DNA of 64,000 bases from contig CCFE01000033.1 of assembly GCA_000752035.1 (NCBI GenBank), positions 64,325-128,324 of the forward strand. Reading direction: 5' to 3'. Source of the stretch: Bacillus rubiinfantis (GTDB taxonomy: Bacteria; Bacillota; Bacilli; Bacillales; Cytobacillaceae). Position numbers and translations under genes: made by a program. This document shows, piece after piece, positions 27,126 through 34,204 of the stretch; within the stretch, counting starts at the first letter, position 1, and every line of letters starts with the position of its first letter. The notes under the pieces are model-generated. The model saw only the letters and a program-made list of their open reading frames with translations. It was not told where the DNA came from and did not search any database.

Positions 27126-27156
27126 AGAATAAACCCTATAGTTAACTCTAGGTCAA
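27126..27156 (-). promoter_or_regulatory. adhA promoter with AdhR palindrome in a 19-bp spacer
   Basis: Minus strand TTGACC (27156-27151), 19 bases, TATTCT (27131-27126). The spacer holds the 18-bp near-palindrome CCTATAGTTAACTCTAGG (27135-27152). An over-long spacer with a central dyad is how MerR-type activators work. Confidence 0.7.
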
Positions 27157-27202
27157 GCCATAAGTATAATGAAAAATACAGCCAAAATTATGTAGATTAT
27201 GT

Positions 27203-27256
27203 TTTGACTTTTCGCATTCATCATGATAAAGTCTTGCCAGAGTATAGAGTTAACTC
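27203..27256 (+). promoter_or_regulatory. adhR promoter region with second AdhR site
   Basis: GAGTTAACTC (27247-27256) is the same core as the adhA operator. A possible promoter is TTGACT at 27204 with TAAAGT 17 bases later, which would place the site just downstream of the transcript start and make it autoregulatory. Promoter boxes are uncertain, the operator match is clear. Confidence 0.5.
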
Positions 27257-27288
27257 GAAGTCTATATTAATAAGGGAGATAATTAACG

Positions 27289-27693
27289 ATGAAATATTCA
27301 ATCAGCGAAGTTGCACAGAAATTAAATCTCACAGTATATACATTACGTTACTACGACAAAGAAGGCCTAATGCCTTTTGTAGAACGGACCCCTAACGGAA
27401 CACGGTTATTTAAAGAATCCGATATAGATGCATTAAAAGTTATTGAATGTCTAAAATCCACTGGGATGCCTATTAAGGAAATTAAAAAATTTATTGATTG
27501 GTGTTCTGATGGGGATTCAACGTTACAACAAAGATATGACATGTTCTTGGAACGTAAAGCTGCTGTAGAAGCACAGGTGGAAGAGCTAAAACAGACAATG
27601 AAACTTATAGATCATAAATGCGAATATTATAAGACTGCATTGAAGGCAGGAACGGAAAATATTCATAAAGATAATAAAATTGGTAATATTTAA
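27289..27693 (+). CDS. adhR: MerR-family regulator of adhA (AdhR-like)
   Basis: 134 residues. N-terminal winged helix MKYSISEVAQKLNLTVYTLR followed by YYDKEGLMPFVERTPNGTRLF, a coiled-coil dimer helix, and one cysteine in FIDWCSDGDSTL where AdhR proteins carry their aldehyde-sensing cysteine. No metal-binding C-terminal loop. It should activate adhA and control itself through the GAGTTAACTC palindromes in the divergent region. Confidence 0.85.
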   Translation: MKYSISEVAQKLNLTVYTLRYYDKEGLMPFVERTPNGTRLFKESDIDALKVIECLKSTGMPIKEIKKFIDWCSDGDSTLQQRYDMFLERKAAVEAQVEELKQTMKLIDHKCEYYKTALKAGTENIHKDNKIGNI

Positions 27694-27829
27694 TTAAAGA
27701 AAGCCATCCATCTTTCATACTGTTGCTTTGAAGGACAGGTGGCTATAGTTGTATTGTTTATTGAGTAAACATCAAAATATCTTCATATTTAAAGAATTTA
27801 AATAGGTTATACTAGAATTTCATTATTAC

Positions 27830-28432
27830 TTATTCATGAATTTTCCAACCATTCAACGTCTTAGCCATATCAGCTGAAAAATGGTCAACTATTTCACTTT
27901 TTCCAATATCCATAGTTGCAATAACTGCCATATCTTCGTTACTTAAAGTGAAATCCCAAACATTAAAGTTTTCGATAATACGTTCTTTATGAACAGATTT
28001 GGGAATTGCCACAACACCACGTTGAATATGCCAACGTAAAATCACTTGTGCTACTGACTTACCATACTTTGCTCCAATACCGGAGAGTAGTTCATTTTGG
28101 AAGATATTCTTCTGACCCTCTGCAAATGGTCCCCATGATTCAATCTGCACGCCATATTCTTCCATAACCCTTTTGGCACCTTTCTGCTGGAAGAACGGAT
28201 GGGTTTCCACTTGGTTGACAGCCGGTACCACTTCATTGTTCAAAATTAAATCAACAAGGCGGTCCGGATAGAAGTTGGAAACACCGATTGCACGAATTCT
28301 CCCTTCTTTGTAAAGCTCCTCCAGTGCCCGCCAAGAACCGTAATAATCATTGAACGGTTGGTGAATGAGGTATAAATCTAGATAGTCTAGCCCCAGTTTT
28401 TTCAAGGAAAGCTGCTTGATCTGACCGAGCAC
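27830..28432 (-). pseudogene. Aldo/keto reductase, N-terminal third deleted
   Basis: 200 residues match an AKR from SLKKLGLDYLDLYLIHQP onwards: IGVSNFYPDRL, QVETHPFFQQ, ESWGPFAEGQ and AIPKSVHKERI are all present. The first 80 or so residues, containing the catalytic Asp, Tyr and Lys, are missing, so it cannot be active. The break at 28433-28440 coincides with the break of the opposite MerR gene, so one deletion removed both 5' ends. Confidence 0.85.
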
Positions 28433-28438
28433 ACTGTT

Positions 28439-28765
28439 ACTGATAAGGGGTTAGTTCCAAATCTACAGCGTGACAAAAATAATAATCGGCTATTTGATCA
28501 GGAATCCATCAATTGGCTTACTGGTGTCAAATATTTAAAACAATGCGGTATGTCAGTAGAAGACATTAAAACTTATGTAGATTTGTGTTTGGAGGGACGT
28601 TCTACCATTCAAGAGCGTTACGAAATTATTATGAAACATAAAGCCACTGCCTTAGAGCGGTTTGAGGAAGCAAAACGAACAGTAAAATATATGGAAGAGA
28701 AGGCAAATCACTACCTAGATATTATCAATGGCGCAATTCTAGATGACACAAACCCAGGACAATAA
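28439..28765 (+). pseudogene. MerR-family regulator, 5' end deleted
   Basis: In frame from about 28442 the plus strand reads DKGLVPNLQRDKNNNRLF, then WLTGVKYLKQCGMSVEDIKT and the dimer helix, ending at TAA 28763-28765. The first helix-turn-helix residues are gone. It resembles the adhR product, and this pair (MerR gene divergent from an AKR gene) is a typical aldehyde-response unit. An internal ATG (28550) cannot restore DNA binding. Confidence 0.8.
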
Positions 28766-28873
28766 TCGTTAGGCAAAGTGACAGCCACCAATCCCAATGT
28801 AAGAAGGTGTGTTCTTTCCATAAAGAAAAAAATTTATCATTAGTAGACACGATCTCTTGATATAATGTTCCAA

Positions 28874-29077
28874 CTATTTCTTCCTTTCTTTTATGATCCA
28901 CTCCTGATACCTTCTTCTTTCCTTATTTTGTGAAAAATTATTTTGACTAATATGCTGGATTAGCATTGGCCAAATATATTTATATGTATTGACAATCGAA
29001 AAACTGGGGTAATTATCATACGCTGTCTTTTTATAATGCTCACTTGTCAGAGATGGAGATAAAGTTGGCAAACACAC
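28874..29077 (-). CDS. Doubtful short ORF, 67 residues
   Basis: Contains SEHYKKTAYDNYPSFSIVNT and a basic C-terminal end. Not recognised, no good ribosome site; possibly the tail of a lost gene. It lies where the conserved chromosome ends and the AT-rich island begins. The rest of 28766-29389 holds only a possible coding remnant (see 29110-29241). Confidence 0.2.
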   Translation of the reverse strand: MCLPTLSPSLTSEHYKKTAYDNYPSFSIVNTYKYIWPMLIQHISQNNFSQNKERRRYQEWIIKERKK

Positions 29078-29109
29078 TAAATAGGGTTGGAAATCTATTG
29101 GATTGATAT

Positions 29110-29241
29110 GGTGTGGAAAATAACTGGAAGGTATTAAGAGCTACTTGGAGCCACTATTGGGTAGTAATATTAAACAACAAAAGGCAAACCCAATTGGATC
29201 CGCCTGAGTTTGTATTGAAAAAACTGCTGAACTTACATTGA
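29110..29241 (+). pseudogene. Remnant sharing the W..YW...PEFVL pattern with 31602-31785 and 33026-33396
   Basis: One frame reads WKVLRATWSHYW and, after a gap, DPPEFVLKKLLNLH before TGA 29239-29241. The same order (VL...W..YW, then PEFVL) occurs in the 33115-33396 frame, and the DNA around CAATTGGATCCGCCTGAGTT resembles CTATTGGATCCAGCCTGAAT at 33200. Degraded copy of an unknown small gene. Confidence 0.3.
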
Positions 29242-29389
29242 ATACATTCCGTCACCTACTCTTCCCAGGTTCCTTACGGTTGCGGGTCAACTAATATGCA
29301 GCAGGAACCATTCTAGCCAGAAGGGAGGAGCTACTGACTAACGATACAGGGGTAAAAATACTAAACTATAAAACATAAACAATAGTTTT

Positions 29390-29848
29390 TTACTCTAATC
29401 CTAACTCTACATGATAGTTTTTTAATGTAGAATATTTAAAGGGTAGTTCCCTTTCAATCCTTCCCTTACTAAAGGCTCTTTTATAACCCCTAACATATAT
29501 TTCAAACATATTCTCAATTGTCGAAATATCATTGTTAATCTTTTTCATTTGCCGATTGGCAATTTTAGGGTTTGAAATTACAGTTATGTATTTGGAATCA
29601 TTAACAATAAGTGCCTTTCTCATATCTAAACCTGCATCAGGCCTTGTGCTAGAAGGAATTGAATAAATACACTTACGATACACCGAATCCTTGGGTGCAC
29701 GTGACCTTAGAGGAATAAAGTAATTGTTTTTGTCCATTTTAAGAATTATCCCTAAATAAACTCTATTATCAGCTTCCATAATTTCTGTTAAATGTTGAAA
29801 GTCTTCAAAATAGGAGTCGGAAATTTCAATAATGTCCCCAGTGTTCAT
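29390..29848 (-). CDS. Type III toxin, ToxN/AbiQ/TenpN-like endoribonuclease
   Basis: 152 residues. LGIILKMDKNNYFIPLRSRA followed by GLDMRKALIVNDSKYI and an end helix ENMFEIYVRGYKRAF is the pattern of type III toxins (ToxN, AbiQ, and best TenpN, whose proteins have the (F/Y)xIPLRS and GLDxxKA(L/V)I motifs). Such toxins cut RNA at specific sites and are held inactive by a pseudoknotted RNA. Directly upstream are promoter, two 48-nt repeats and a terminator, exactly the type III layout. Start ATG 29848 with AAGGAG seven bases upstream. Confidence 0.8.
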   Translation of the reverse strand: MNTGDIIEISDSYFEDFQHLTEIMEADNRVYLGIILKMDKNNYFIPLRSRAPKDSVYRKCIYSIPSSTRPDAGLDMRKALIVNDSKYITVISNPKIANRQMKKINNDISTIENMFEIYVRGYKRAFSKGRIERELPFKYSTLKNYHVELGLE

Positions 29849-29870
29849 AAGTTACTCCTTTTTTTATCGT

Positions 29871-29904
29871 AAAAAAGGACTTAGAATCATCTAAGCCCCT
29901 TTTA
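29871..29904 (-). terminator. Terminator between antitoxin RNA and toxin gene
   Basis: Minus strand AAAAGGGGCTTAGA, loop TGAT, TCTAAGTCC, then TTTTTTACG. In type III systems this leaky terminator sets the excess of antitoxin RNA over toxin mRNA. Confidence 0.8.
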
Positions 29905-29914
29905 TGAAACGCTT

Positions 29915-30010
29915 TATCAGTTTTTTATTTTGCCGGGTCATCCTGAGAAAATACCCCAACGGTATCAGTTTTTTATTTTGCCGGGTCATTCTGAAAAAAT
30001 ACCCCGTCGT
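29915..30010 (-). ncRNA. Type III antitoxin RNA: two 48-nt repeats with pseudoknot potential
   Basis: Two adjacent 48-base units (29915-29962 and 29963-30010) with only about five differences. On the minus strand each has the order GGGG, TATTTT, then CCC, then AAAATA: GGGG can pair with CCC and TATTTT with AAAATA, crossing each other, an H-type pseudoknot. Toxin cleavage would free one unit per repeat, which binds and inhibits a toxin monomer. Only two repeats, at the low end for the class. Confidence 0.75.
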
Positions 30011-30022
30011 TTCTTACTTATT

Positions 30023-30051
30023 ACAATACCCTAATAAGTAAGATATGTCAA
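30023..30051 (-). promoter_or_regulatory. Promoter of the type III toxin-antitoxin locus
   Basis: Minus strand TTGACA (30051-30046), exactly 17 bases, TATTGT (30028-30023). Predicted start about seven bases before the first repeat. Confidence 0.75.
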
Positions 30052-30194
30052 CGATCACTTTTATTTTATGCAAAAAAAGAAAAATGTTGCATTAGATTCA
30101 AAATACGGTGTTGTAATCTAATTTATTCAGTTATTCACTTTTAATTCTTTTAATCAGCACAGAAATTTAAAAATTGGCCCTTATCCTTCTACTA

Positions 30195-30305
30195 TGTCCC
30201 CATAAAAAAATTACGTTCCACTGCCCCTTCTCCCACTATTATACTATAGTCAATAAAGCTGACGGCTCTTTCTTTATATATCCTCCGACAAAAATAGAGA
30301 CCAAT
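30195..30305 (+). repeat. Tn7-like left-end array, copy 1 (weak)
   Basis: Starts TGTCCCCATAAAAAAATTAC and continues GTTCCACTGCCCCTTCTCCC; aligned with the terminus at 33422 it shares TGT..CCA, the A-rich core, CGTTCCA and the pyrimidine tract. A second A-rich core (GACAAAAATAGAGACC) follows about 85 bases on. The remainder of 30061-30478 shows no gene. Confidence 0.4.
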
Positions 30306-30478
30306 CATCACTGAATAGCGACATAGAGGCGGGCTAGGGACAATTAGGAGATTTTTTTCTGAAGGTAACTTCTTTTAACAAGGTATTTGAATTATGGCAA
30401 GATAATAGAAAAATTATTGATTACTTTGGGCAAGCAGTGTAGACAAAGTAGAAGGGACAAAATCGTCGCACGAAATAA

Positions 30479-31093
30479 CTACTCAAAAATCAAAGAGCCC
30501 CTTTTCATACATTCTAATTGAAAACTTATATATTCATGATCCATCACTTCTATATTATTTATAATATTATCTAGTAAACGATTAAATGCTTCTAGGCAAT
30601 CTTCCAAATGACTACGATTAAAATTACCTATTAATTTTTCAATATCACTTTTAGGTTTTGTAAACCCAAACATAAAAGGAATGTATGAATTAGATCCGTA
30701 TAAATAGGATAAATTTTCTTCCCAATGTGTAACGATATTTCTGTATTTTCTAAGTTTAAGGCACGTTGACAATGACAAATCATCTGTAATTATCTTACCT
30801 ATCTTCAATTTGTCTATTCGAAGATAAAACTTATTCCTTTGTTTCTCTATATCAAACTTACTATTAACTCCTAATCTATCTGCTAAAAAAGCTACAAGTG
30901 ATTCTAATGCTGCATTAAGAGAATATAACGCTAGTAACCCATGACAAATGTTCTCTTCAAAAATTTTTTCCTCCTTTTCACCATAAATTTCATCTTTAAT
31001 TTTTATCCCTTCTGTTTCAAACATTGAATGAACTTCTTTCTCTGCATTTTTTATATGTCCACCTATAATAGAAAATGTAAAATAATGTGTCAA
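30479..31093 (-). CDS. HEPN-like protein of unknown function
   Basis: 204 residues, mostly helical and acidic. The segment LRKYRNIVTHWEENL holds RNIVTH, the R-x4-H motif of HEPN domains, many of which are toxin or defence RNases. A preceding helix (LLALYSLNAALESLVAFLAD) fits the HEPN bundle. TTG start at 31093 with GGGGTGA upstream. A second HEPN-like gene is split by the IS at 34-37 kb. Function unknown; anti-phage role inferred from position. Confidence 0.55.
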   Translation of the reverse strand: MTHYFTFSIIGGHIKNAEKEVHSMFETEGIKIKDEIYGEKEEKIFEENICHGLLALYSLNAALESLVAFLADRLGVNSKFDIEKQRNKFYLRIDKLKIGKIITDDLSLSTCLKLRKYRNIVTHWEENLSYLYGSNSYIPFMFGFTKPKSDIEKLIGNFNRSHLEDCLEAFNRLLDNIINNIEVMDHEYISFQLECMKRGSLIFE

Positions 31094-31307
31094 AATATTT
31101 CACCCCGTCTATTTTTAAATAATATTTCCAATTCTATTTTATCATCAAATATAACTTTATGAACTTTTGATAAATAACACATTAACAATACTTTGTTTTC
31201 AACTGTTCTCCAATTATTCTTACTTTCCTAGTAATGAGTATAAATTAATACAATTATAAAAATATAATTAAGCGAAGATTCATACCTCCAAAATTTTCCC
31301 TCCATCT

Positions 31308-31490
31308 ACTATGCTATAATGTCGTGTTCTTCCCCTCTCAAACTATTCTCTTCGAAGGGCTCACGCCCCCCTTTCCAGTCTGTTCTATTCTCTGTTATAA
31401 AAAAATTAAATTCCGACCTTTTCTCTGATTCCACTCGTTTTTGTAAAGATTTTTTCAATGAATTTAGATAAAAAAATTATGTTCCAGAGT
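31308..31490 (+). repeat. Tn7-like left-end array, copy 2
   Basis: Three A-rich cores: TATAATGTCGTGTTC (31315-31329), ATAAAAAAATTAAATTCC (31397-31414) and ATAAAAAAATTATGTTCC (31468-31485). Spacing about 84 and 71 bases, against 90 and 70 in the array at 33422. A pyrimidine-rich block (TTCCCCTCTCAAAC...) follows the first core in each array. Confidence 0.5.
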
Positions 31491-31601
31491 GGAAACGATC
31501 CTGAATGAAAAATGGATGGATGATTGAAGCTAAATAGTTAAGACACACTGGAGAGGATAGAATTTCTATTCTGTGTGAAACCCAAAGAGAAAGGTACCGG
31601 A

Positions 31602-31785
31602 GGTAGACTAAGCCCTTACGGTAAAATGGATTGAAGGAATACGAAGTAGAAAAAACTATTGGACTTGGTTTGAATTTCGATTAAAAAATGAGATTGGATT
31701 ACAATTGGATTGCCACCGAGTTTCGCATAAAAAACCGAAGGTCTGCCGGAAAAATACCGAAAAAATCTTCGGATAAGGAAACTTT
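31602..31785 (+). pseudogene. Coding remnant inside the end-array region
   Basis: An open frame with KNYWTWFEFRLKNEIGLQL, resembling KNWTRYWIQPEFVL of the 33 kb remnant. No start with a ribosome site. Downstream (31960-32060) the DNA ACCGACTTTTTGGCAGAGGG is also similar to ACCAACTTTGAAGCAGAGGG at 33338. Confidence 0.3.
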
Positions 31786-32035
31786 ATTTTTGTTTATGAA
31801 CCCTTAATTCTAAGGAAGAAAAGTTATTTTAGAGAACTCACAGCCTATGCAGGTATTTATACATCCCCGTTGCTCTCTTCCTCTTTGGATACTAACCTTT
31901 TTACAACAGAAACCATCTCTGGAATTGGAGAAAAAGATAAAAACAGCAGGGCACTATTTTCCCCTCGAGTACCAATTTAATACCAGAATTACCGTAGGGA
32001 AGAAGAAAGAAGCAGATGAACTTCAGGAGGATACC

Positions 32036-32118
32036 GACTTTTTGGCAGAGGGACGAACAATTTAACAGTAAACACGACCTTTTTATATGAAAACTGACTT
32101 TAAGACAGGAAAACTATT
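32036..32118 (-). repeat. Tn7-like right-end array, weak
   Basis: Elements of about 20 bp starting at 32036 (GACTTTTTGGCAG), about 32055, 32075 (GACCTTTTTATATG) and 32096 (GACTTTAAGACAGG), same orientation and near the 20-bp period seen at 33761. It would be the partner of the left-type array at 31308. Confidence 0.4.
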
Positions 32119-32200
32119 AGGAAAATGGATACTCACCAATATTTCTTGAATTCTGTCCTTTGCCACAAAAAAAGATCAAATCCAAGCCAGGAACGATTTT

Positions 32201-32594
32201 TTATTTCCTTTCTCTGTTATTTCTATATTCTGAAATAGAAACAACTTTGTCGCCGTACTTCTCATCAACCTGTATTAGATTGTTATTTTGCGTTTCCTGT
32301 TTTTCTTTAAAGTATTCGCATGTTATATATAAATCAAACCCTATAATCTCTTTCCCTTTATCATCATTAATTACAAGGTCCCCTGATTCTTCATTTCGCT
32401 ATATTGGATAAACATGGTTTTTTGTAAAGTTCTCTCCATCTGTTTCCGCTAAATTCAAGTCAAGTTCAGAAAACACCACATGAGTTGCTTCGTGCATGGA
32501 ACAAACAACATATTCCCTTGTTTCAGGTGCCTCCTTATGCCAACTTTCCCTAAAATTATAAAACCATCGTCTGAAATCATTTTATCCTCCATTT
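32201..32594 (-). pseudogene. Broken gene with an HEATH metallopeptidase-like motif
   Basis: Minus strand starts with ATG after GGAGG (near 32584), shifts frame around 32550, then reads SWHKEAPETREYVVCSMHEA followed by THVVFSELDLN, i.e. HEATH, an HExxH motif. An in-frame TAG lies at 32399-32401, after which the same frame continues FDLYITCEYFKEKQETQ to TAA 32201-32203. So one frameshift and one stop. Family unknown; not functional as it is. Confidence 0.5.
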
Positions 32595-32799
32595 AACTTT
32601 TTTTTTCTGGGGAATTTCCCCTTCATCAATCCACTTTTTTTGCTAATTTTAATCACTACCCATGACACATAAAATTATTTCAAATCTTGAGCTATTTCTA
32701 TCAAAATAATACATATTCATAAGAATTTTCTTAACGTTACTGTTCAATACAGCTTTACTCTTTATCTCTACTTTTTCTTTCTTCCTACTATATTTAGCT

Positions 32800-33000
32800 G
32801 ATATTTAATTGGTTTTTTCCCCTCTTCACTCTATTATCCCCCTCAAACCCTTTCGTCTCTAAGCCCCACGCCCTTTTTCCCCCTTCTTTTTTCTGCTAAA
32901 AAGTTCTTCCCTCAAATGCCTCTTTTTTCTCAATTCCTCATCTTTTCTCCACTCTAGCCTGTATTGAATATTCCGACAATGTAAAAAAGATCTTCCATAA
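32800..33000 (+). repeat. Tn7-like left-end array, copy 3
   Basis: Cores TTGGTTTTTTCCCC (first, degenerate, about 32809-32822), CTAAAAAGTTCTTCC (32896-32910) and GTAAAAAAGATCTTCC (32981-32996), with the pyrimidine block between the first two at the same relative place as in the 33422 array (90 bases from core to core). Confidence 0.4.
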
Positions 33001-33025
33001 TGGAAGGAAGAATCAGGAGAAAAGA

Positions 33026-33396
33026 ATGGAAAAAGTGAACCAAAACCTTTGGAAAACGCCTGAAAAAGAACCGAAACCCTACGTGTTTAACCAGTGGGGA
33101 AAACAACAAAATAGAAAGAAGAAGATGGAGAAAAAACAGCCTGGTTCCTTACAGGGCAAGGGATTGGAGAGGTATTGGAAAAAGAAAAAAACTGGACCCG
33201 CTATTGGATCCAGCCTGAATTTGTATTGATTTTGTATTTAATCAAACGTTTGATTAACGGTTCGATACATAATGATTTTGCTGCCTGTTCCGCCTGGATT
33301 CCCTACTGGTTGGGTACCGACTATGTGACAGTGGGTACCAACTTTGAAGCAGAGGGAAGAGGAAAGTTACAGGGAGATAACGGGTTTATACAGTGA
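33026..33396 (+). pseudogene. Decayed small gene between left-end arrays
   Basis: Begins with ATG 33026 after CAGGAG (67 basic residues, MEKVNQNLWKTPEKE...), then a second frame open from 33115 to TGA 33394-33396 reads TAWFLTGQGIGEVLEKEKNW and continues with YWIQPEFVLILYLIKRL. One frameshift in the A-rich stretch near 33110 would join them into about 120 residues. The ending resembles the remnants at 29.1 and 31.6 kb. Product not recognised. Confidence 0.35.
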
Positions 33397-33421
33397 GGAA
33401 AACAACGATATTGGAAAAAAG

Positions 33422-33607
33422 TGTATCCACCCAATAAACTCGTTCCAACTCCCCTCCTCCCTTAACCCTTACCAACTCTTACTCTCCCAACGCCTCAAGC
33501 CATTTTCCAATATTCTCCGCCTAAAAAAGTCGTTCCTTCATTTTCCCCACATTCATCTAATTTTTGTTCAGATTTTACAACCATTTTGGACTAAAAAAGT
33601 CACTCCA
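33422..33607 (+). repeat. Tn7-like left end, best preserved (copy 4)
   Basis: Terminus TGTATCCA followed by core CCAATAAACTCGTTCC (33431-33446); further cores CTAAAAAAGTCGTTCC (33521-33536) and CTAAAAAAGTCACTCC (33591-33606). A TGT terminus, eight bases, then widely spaced ~20-bp binding sites is the plan of the left end of Tn7 (three separated TnsB sites). Confidence 0.6.
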
Positions 33608-33760
33608 TAGTAGAGATGTAGTAGAGGTAAGGGATTAGGTTTTAGGGGAAAAGAAAAAGGAATAAAGGCTCGAAAACCCTTATTCCTTCTGGCTTTTTTC
33701 CAATTTTAATCTTGCTCTTTAATTCCCTATTTCTTCCTTAACCCTTGTTTCTACTCTACC

Positions 33761-33820
33761 GACTTTTTTTGTCCTGAACCGAGTTTTTTTGGTTAGGAGC
33801 GAGTTTATTGGGTGAAGACA
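33761..33820 (-). repeat. Tn7-like right end: three tandem 20-bp sites ending in ACA
   Basis: Exactly three consecutive 20-mers starting at 33761, 33781 and 33801: GACTTTTTTTGTCC..., GAGTTTTTTTGGTT..., GAGTTTATTGGGTG..., ending ...GAAGACA at 33820. The outermost 25 bases are the inverted copy of the terminus at 33422 (shared CACCCAATAAACTCG). Tightly packed sites are the plan of the right end of Tn7. Confidence 0.6.
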
Positions 33821-33880
33821 AAATAGAATTAAGTTCTAATGGTAAAAGTGTTAAAGTTATCATTTATTACTACCGTTAAG

Positions 33881-33908
33881 TAAAACGAGAGTTGCATATC
33901 TCGTTTTA
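33881..33908 (-). terminator. Terminator after the IS-split HEPN gene
   Basis: Perfect 10-bp stem TAAAACGAGA / TCTCGTTTTA. The U-tract is partly in the stem. It lies 50 bases after the original stop codon at 33960. Confidence 0.55.
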
Positions 33909-33959
33909 TCATAACAGGTACAAACGGTTAAACCTAAAAACATTATATGTCTAATGCAT

Positions 33960-34105
33960 TTATCCTTCATAAAGAACTTGTGTATCAATAATTCTTCTCA
34001 TAAGCGTAAAAGAGAATTTTAATCCCTCTCTTTCTGGTAATATATCTTTAAGATAAATCTTATTTTTATCATTATATTCTTTTGGAAAAGAGATAGTCAC
34101 GTATG
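33960..34105 (-). pseudogene. 3' part of the HEPN-like gene split by the IS21 element
   Basis: Minus strand from the IS edge reads ...SYV TISFPKEYNDKNK and ends QVLYEG with TAA at 33960-33962. Removing the IS and one copy of the 6-bp duplication joins it in frame with the 5' part at 36555-36996 (NNRQMSYV + TISFPKEY), restoring a protein of about 195 residues. Confidence 0.85.
34100..34105. repeat. Target-site duplication, left copy
   Basis: CGTATG, identical to 36555-36560 on the other side of the IS. Confidence 0.85.
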
Positions 34106-34204
34106 TGTATATGGTAACTTAAAAGTGAGCCACCATATTAATTGAAAATTGAGCCACTTTTGATAGACAATTAACCCTAATGTCATATTAGGGGGATATC
34201 AGGA

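Noticed and set aside
1..28432. Prophage or tRNA-linked island in the left half
   Set aside because: No integrase, phage structural genes or tRNA; gene content and terminators look like ordinary Bacillus-type chromosome.
29915..30010. CRISPR-like repeats
   Set aside because: Two contiguous 48-nt units with no spacers, and the promoter-repeat-terminator-toxin order fits a type III antitoxin instead.
31847..32411. ORFs of 72 and 83 codons on the plus strand in the gene-poor region
   Set aside because: The first runs into the right-end-type sites, the second is the antisense of the HEATH pseudogene; neither has a start signal.
33422..33820. A complete 399-bp miniature Tn7-like element (TGT...ACA)
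   Set aside because: The ends match as inverted repeats, but the flanking five bases (AAAAG and AAATA) are not a clear target duplication, so the two ends could come from different insertions. Kept as separate end arrays.
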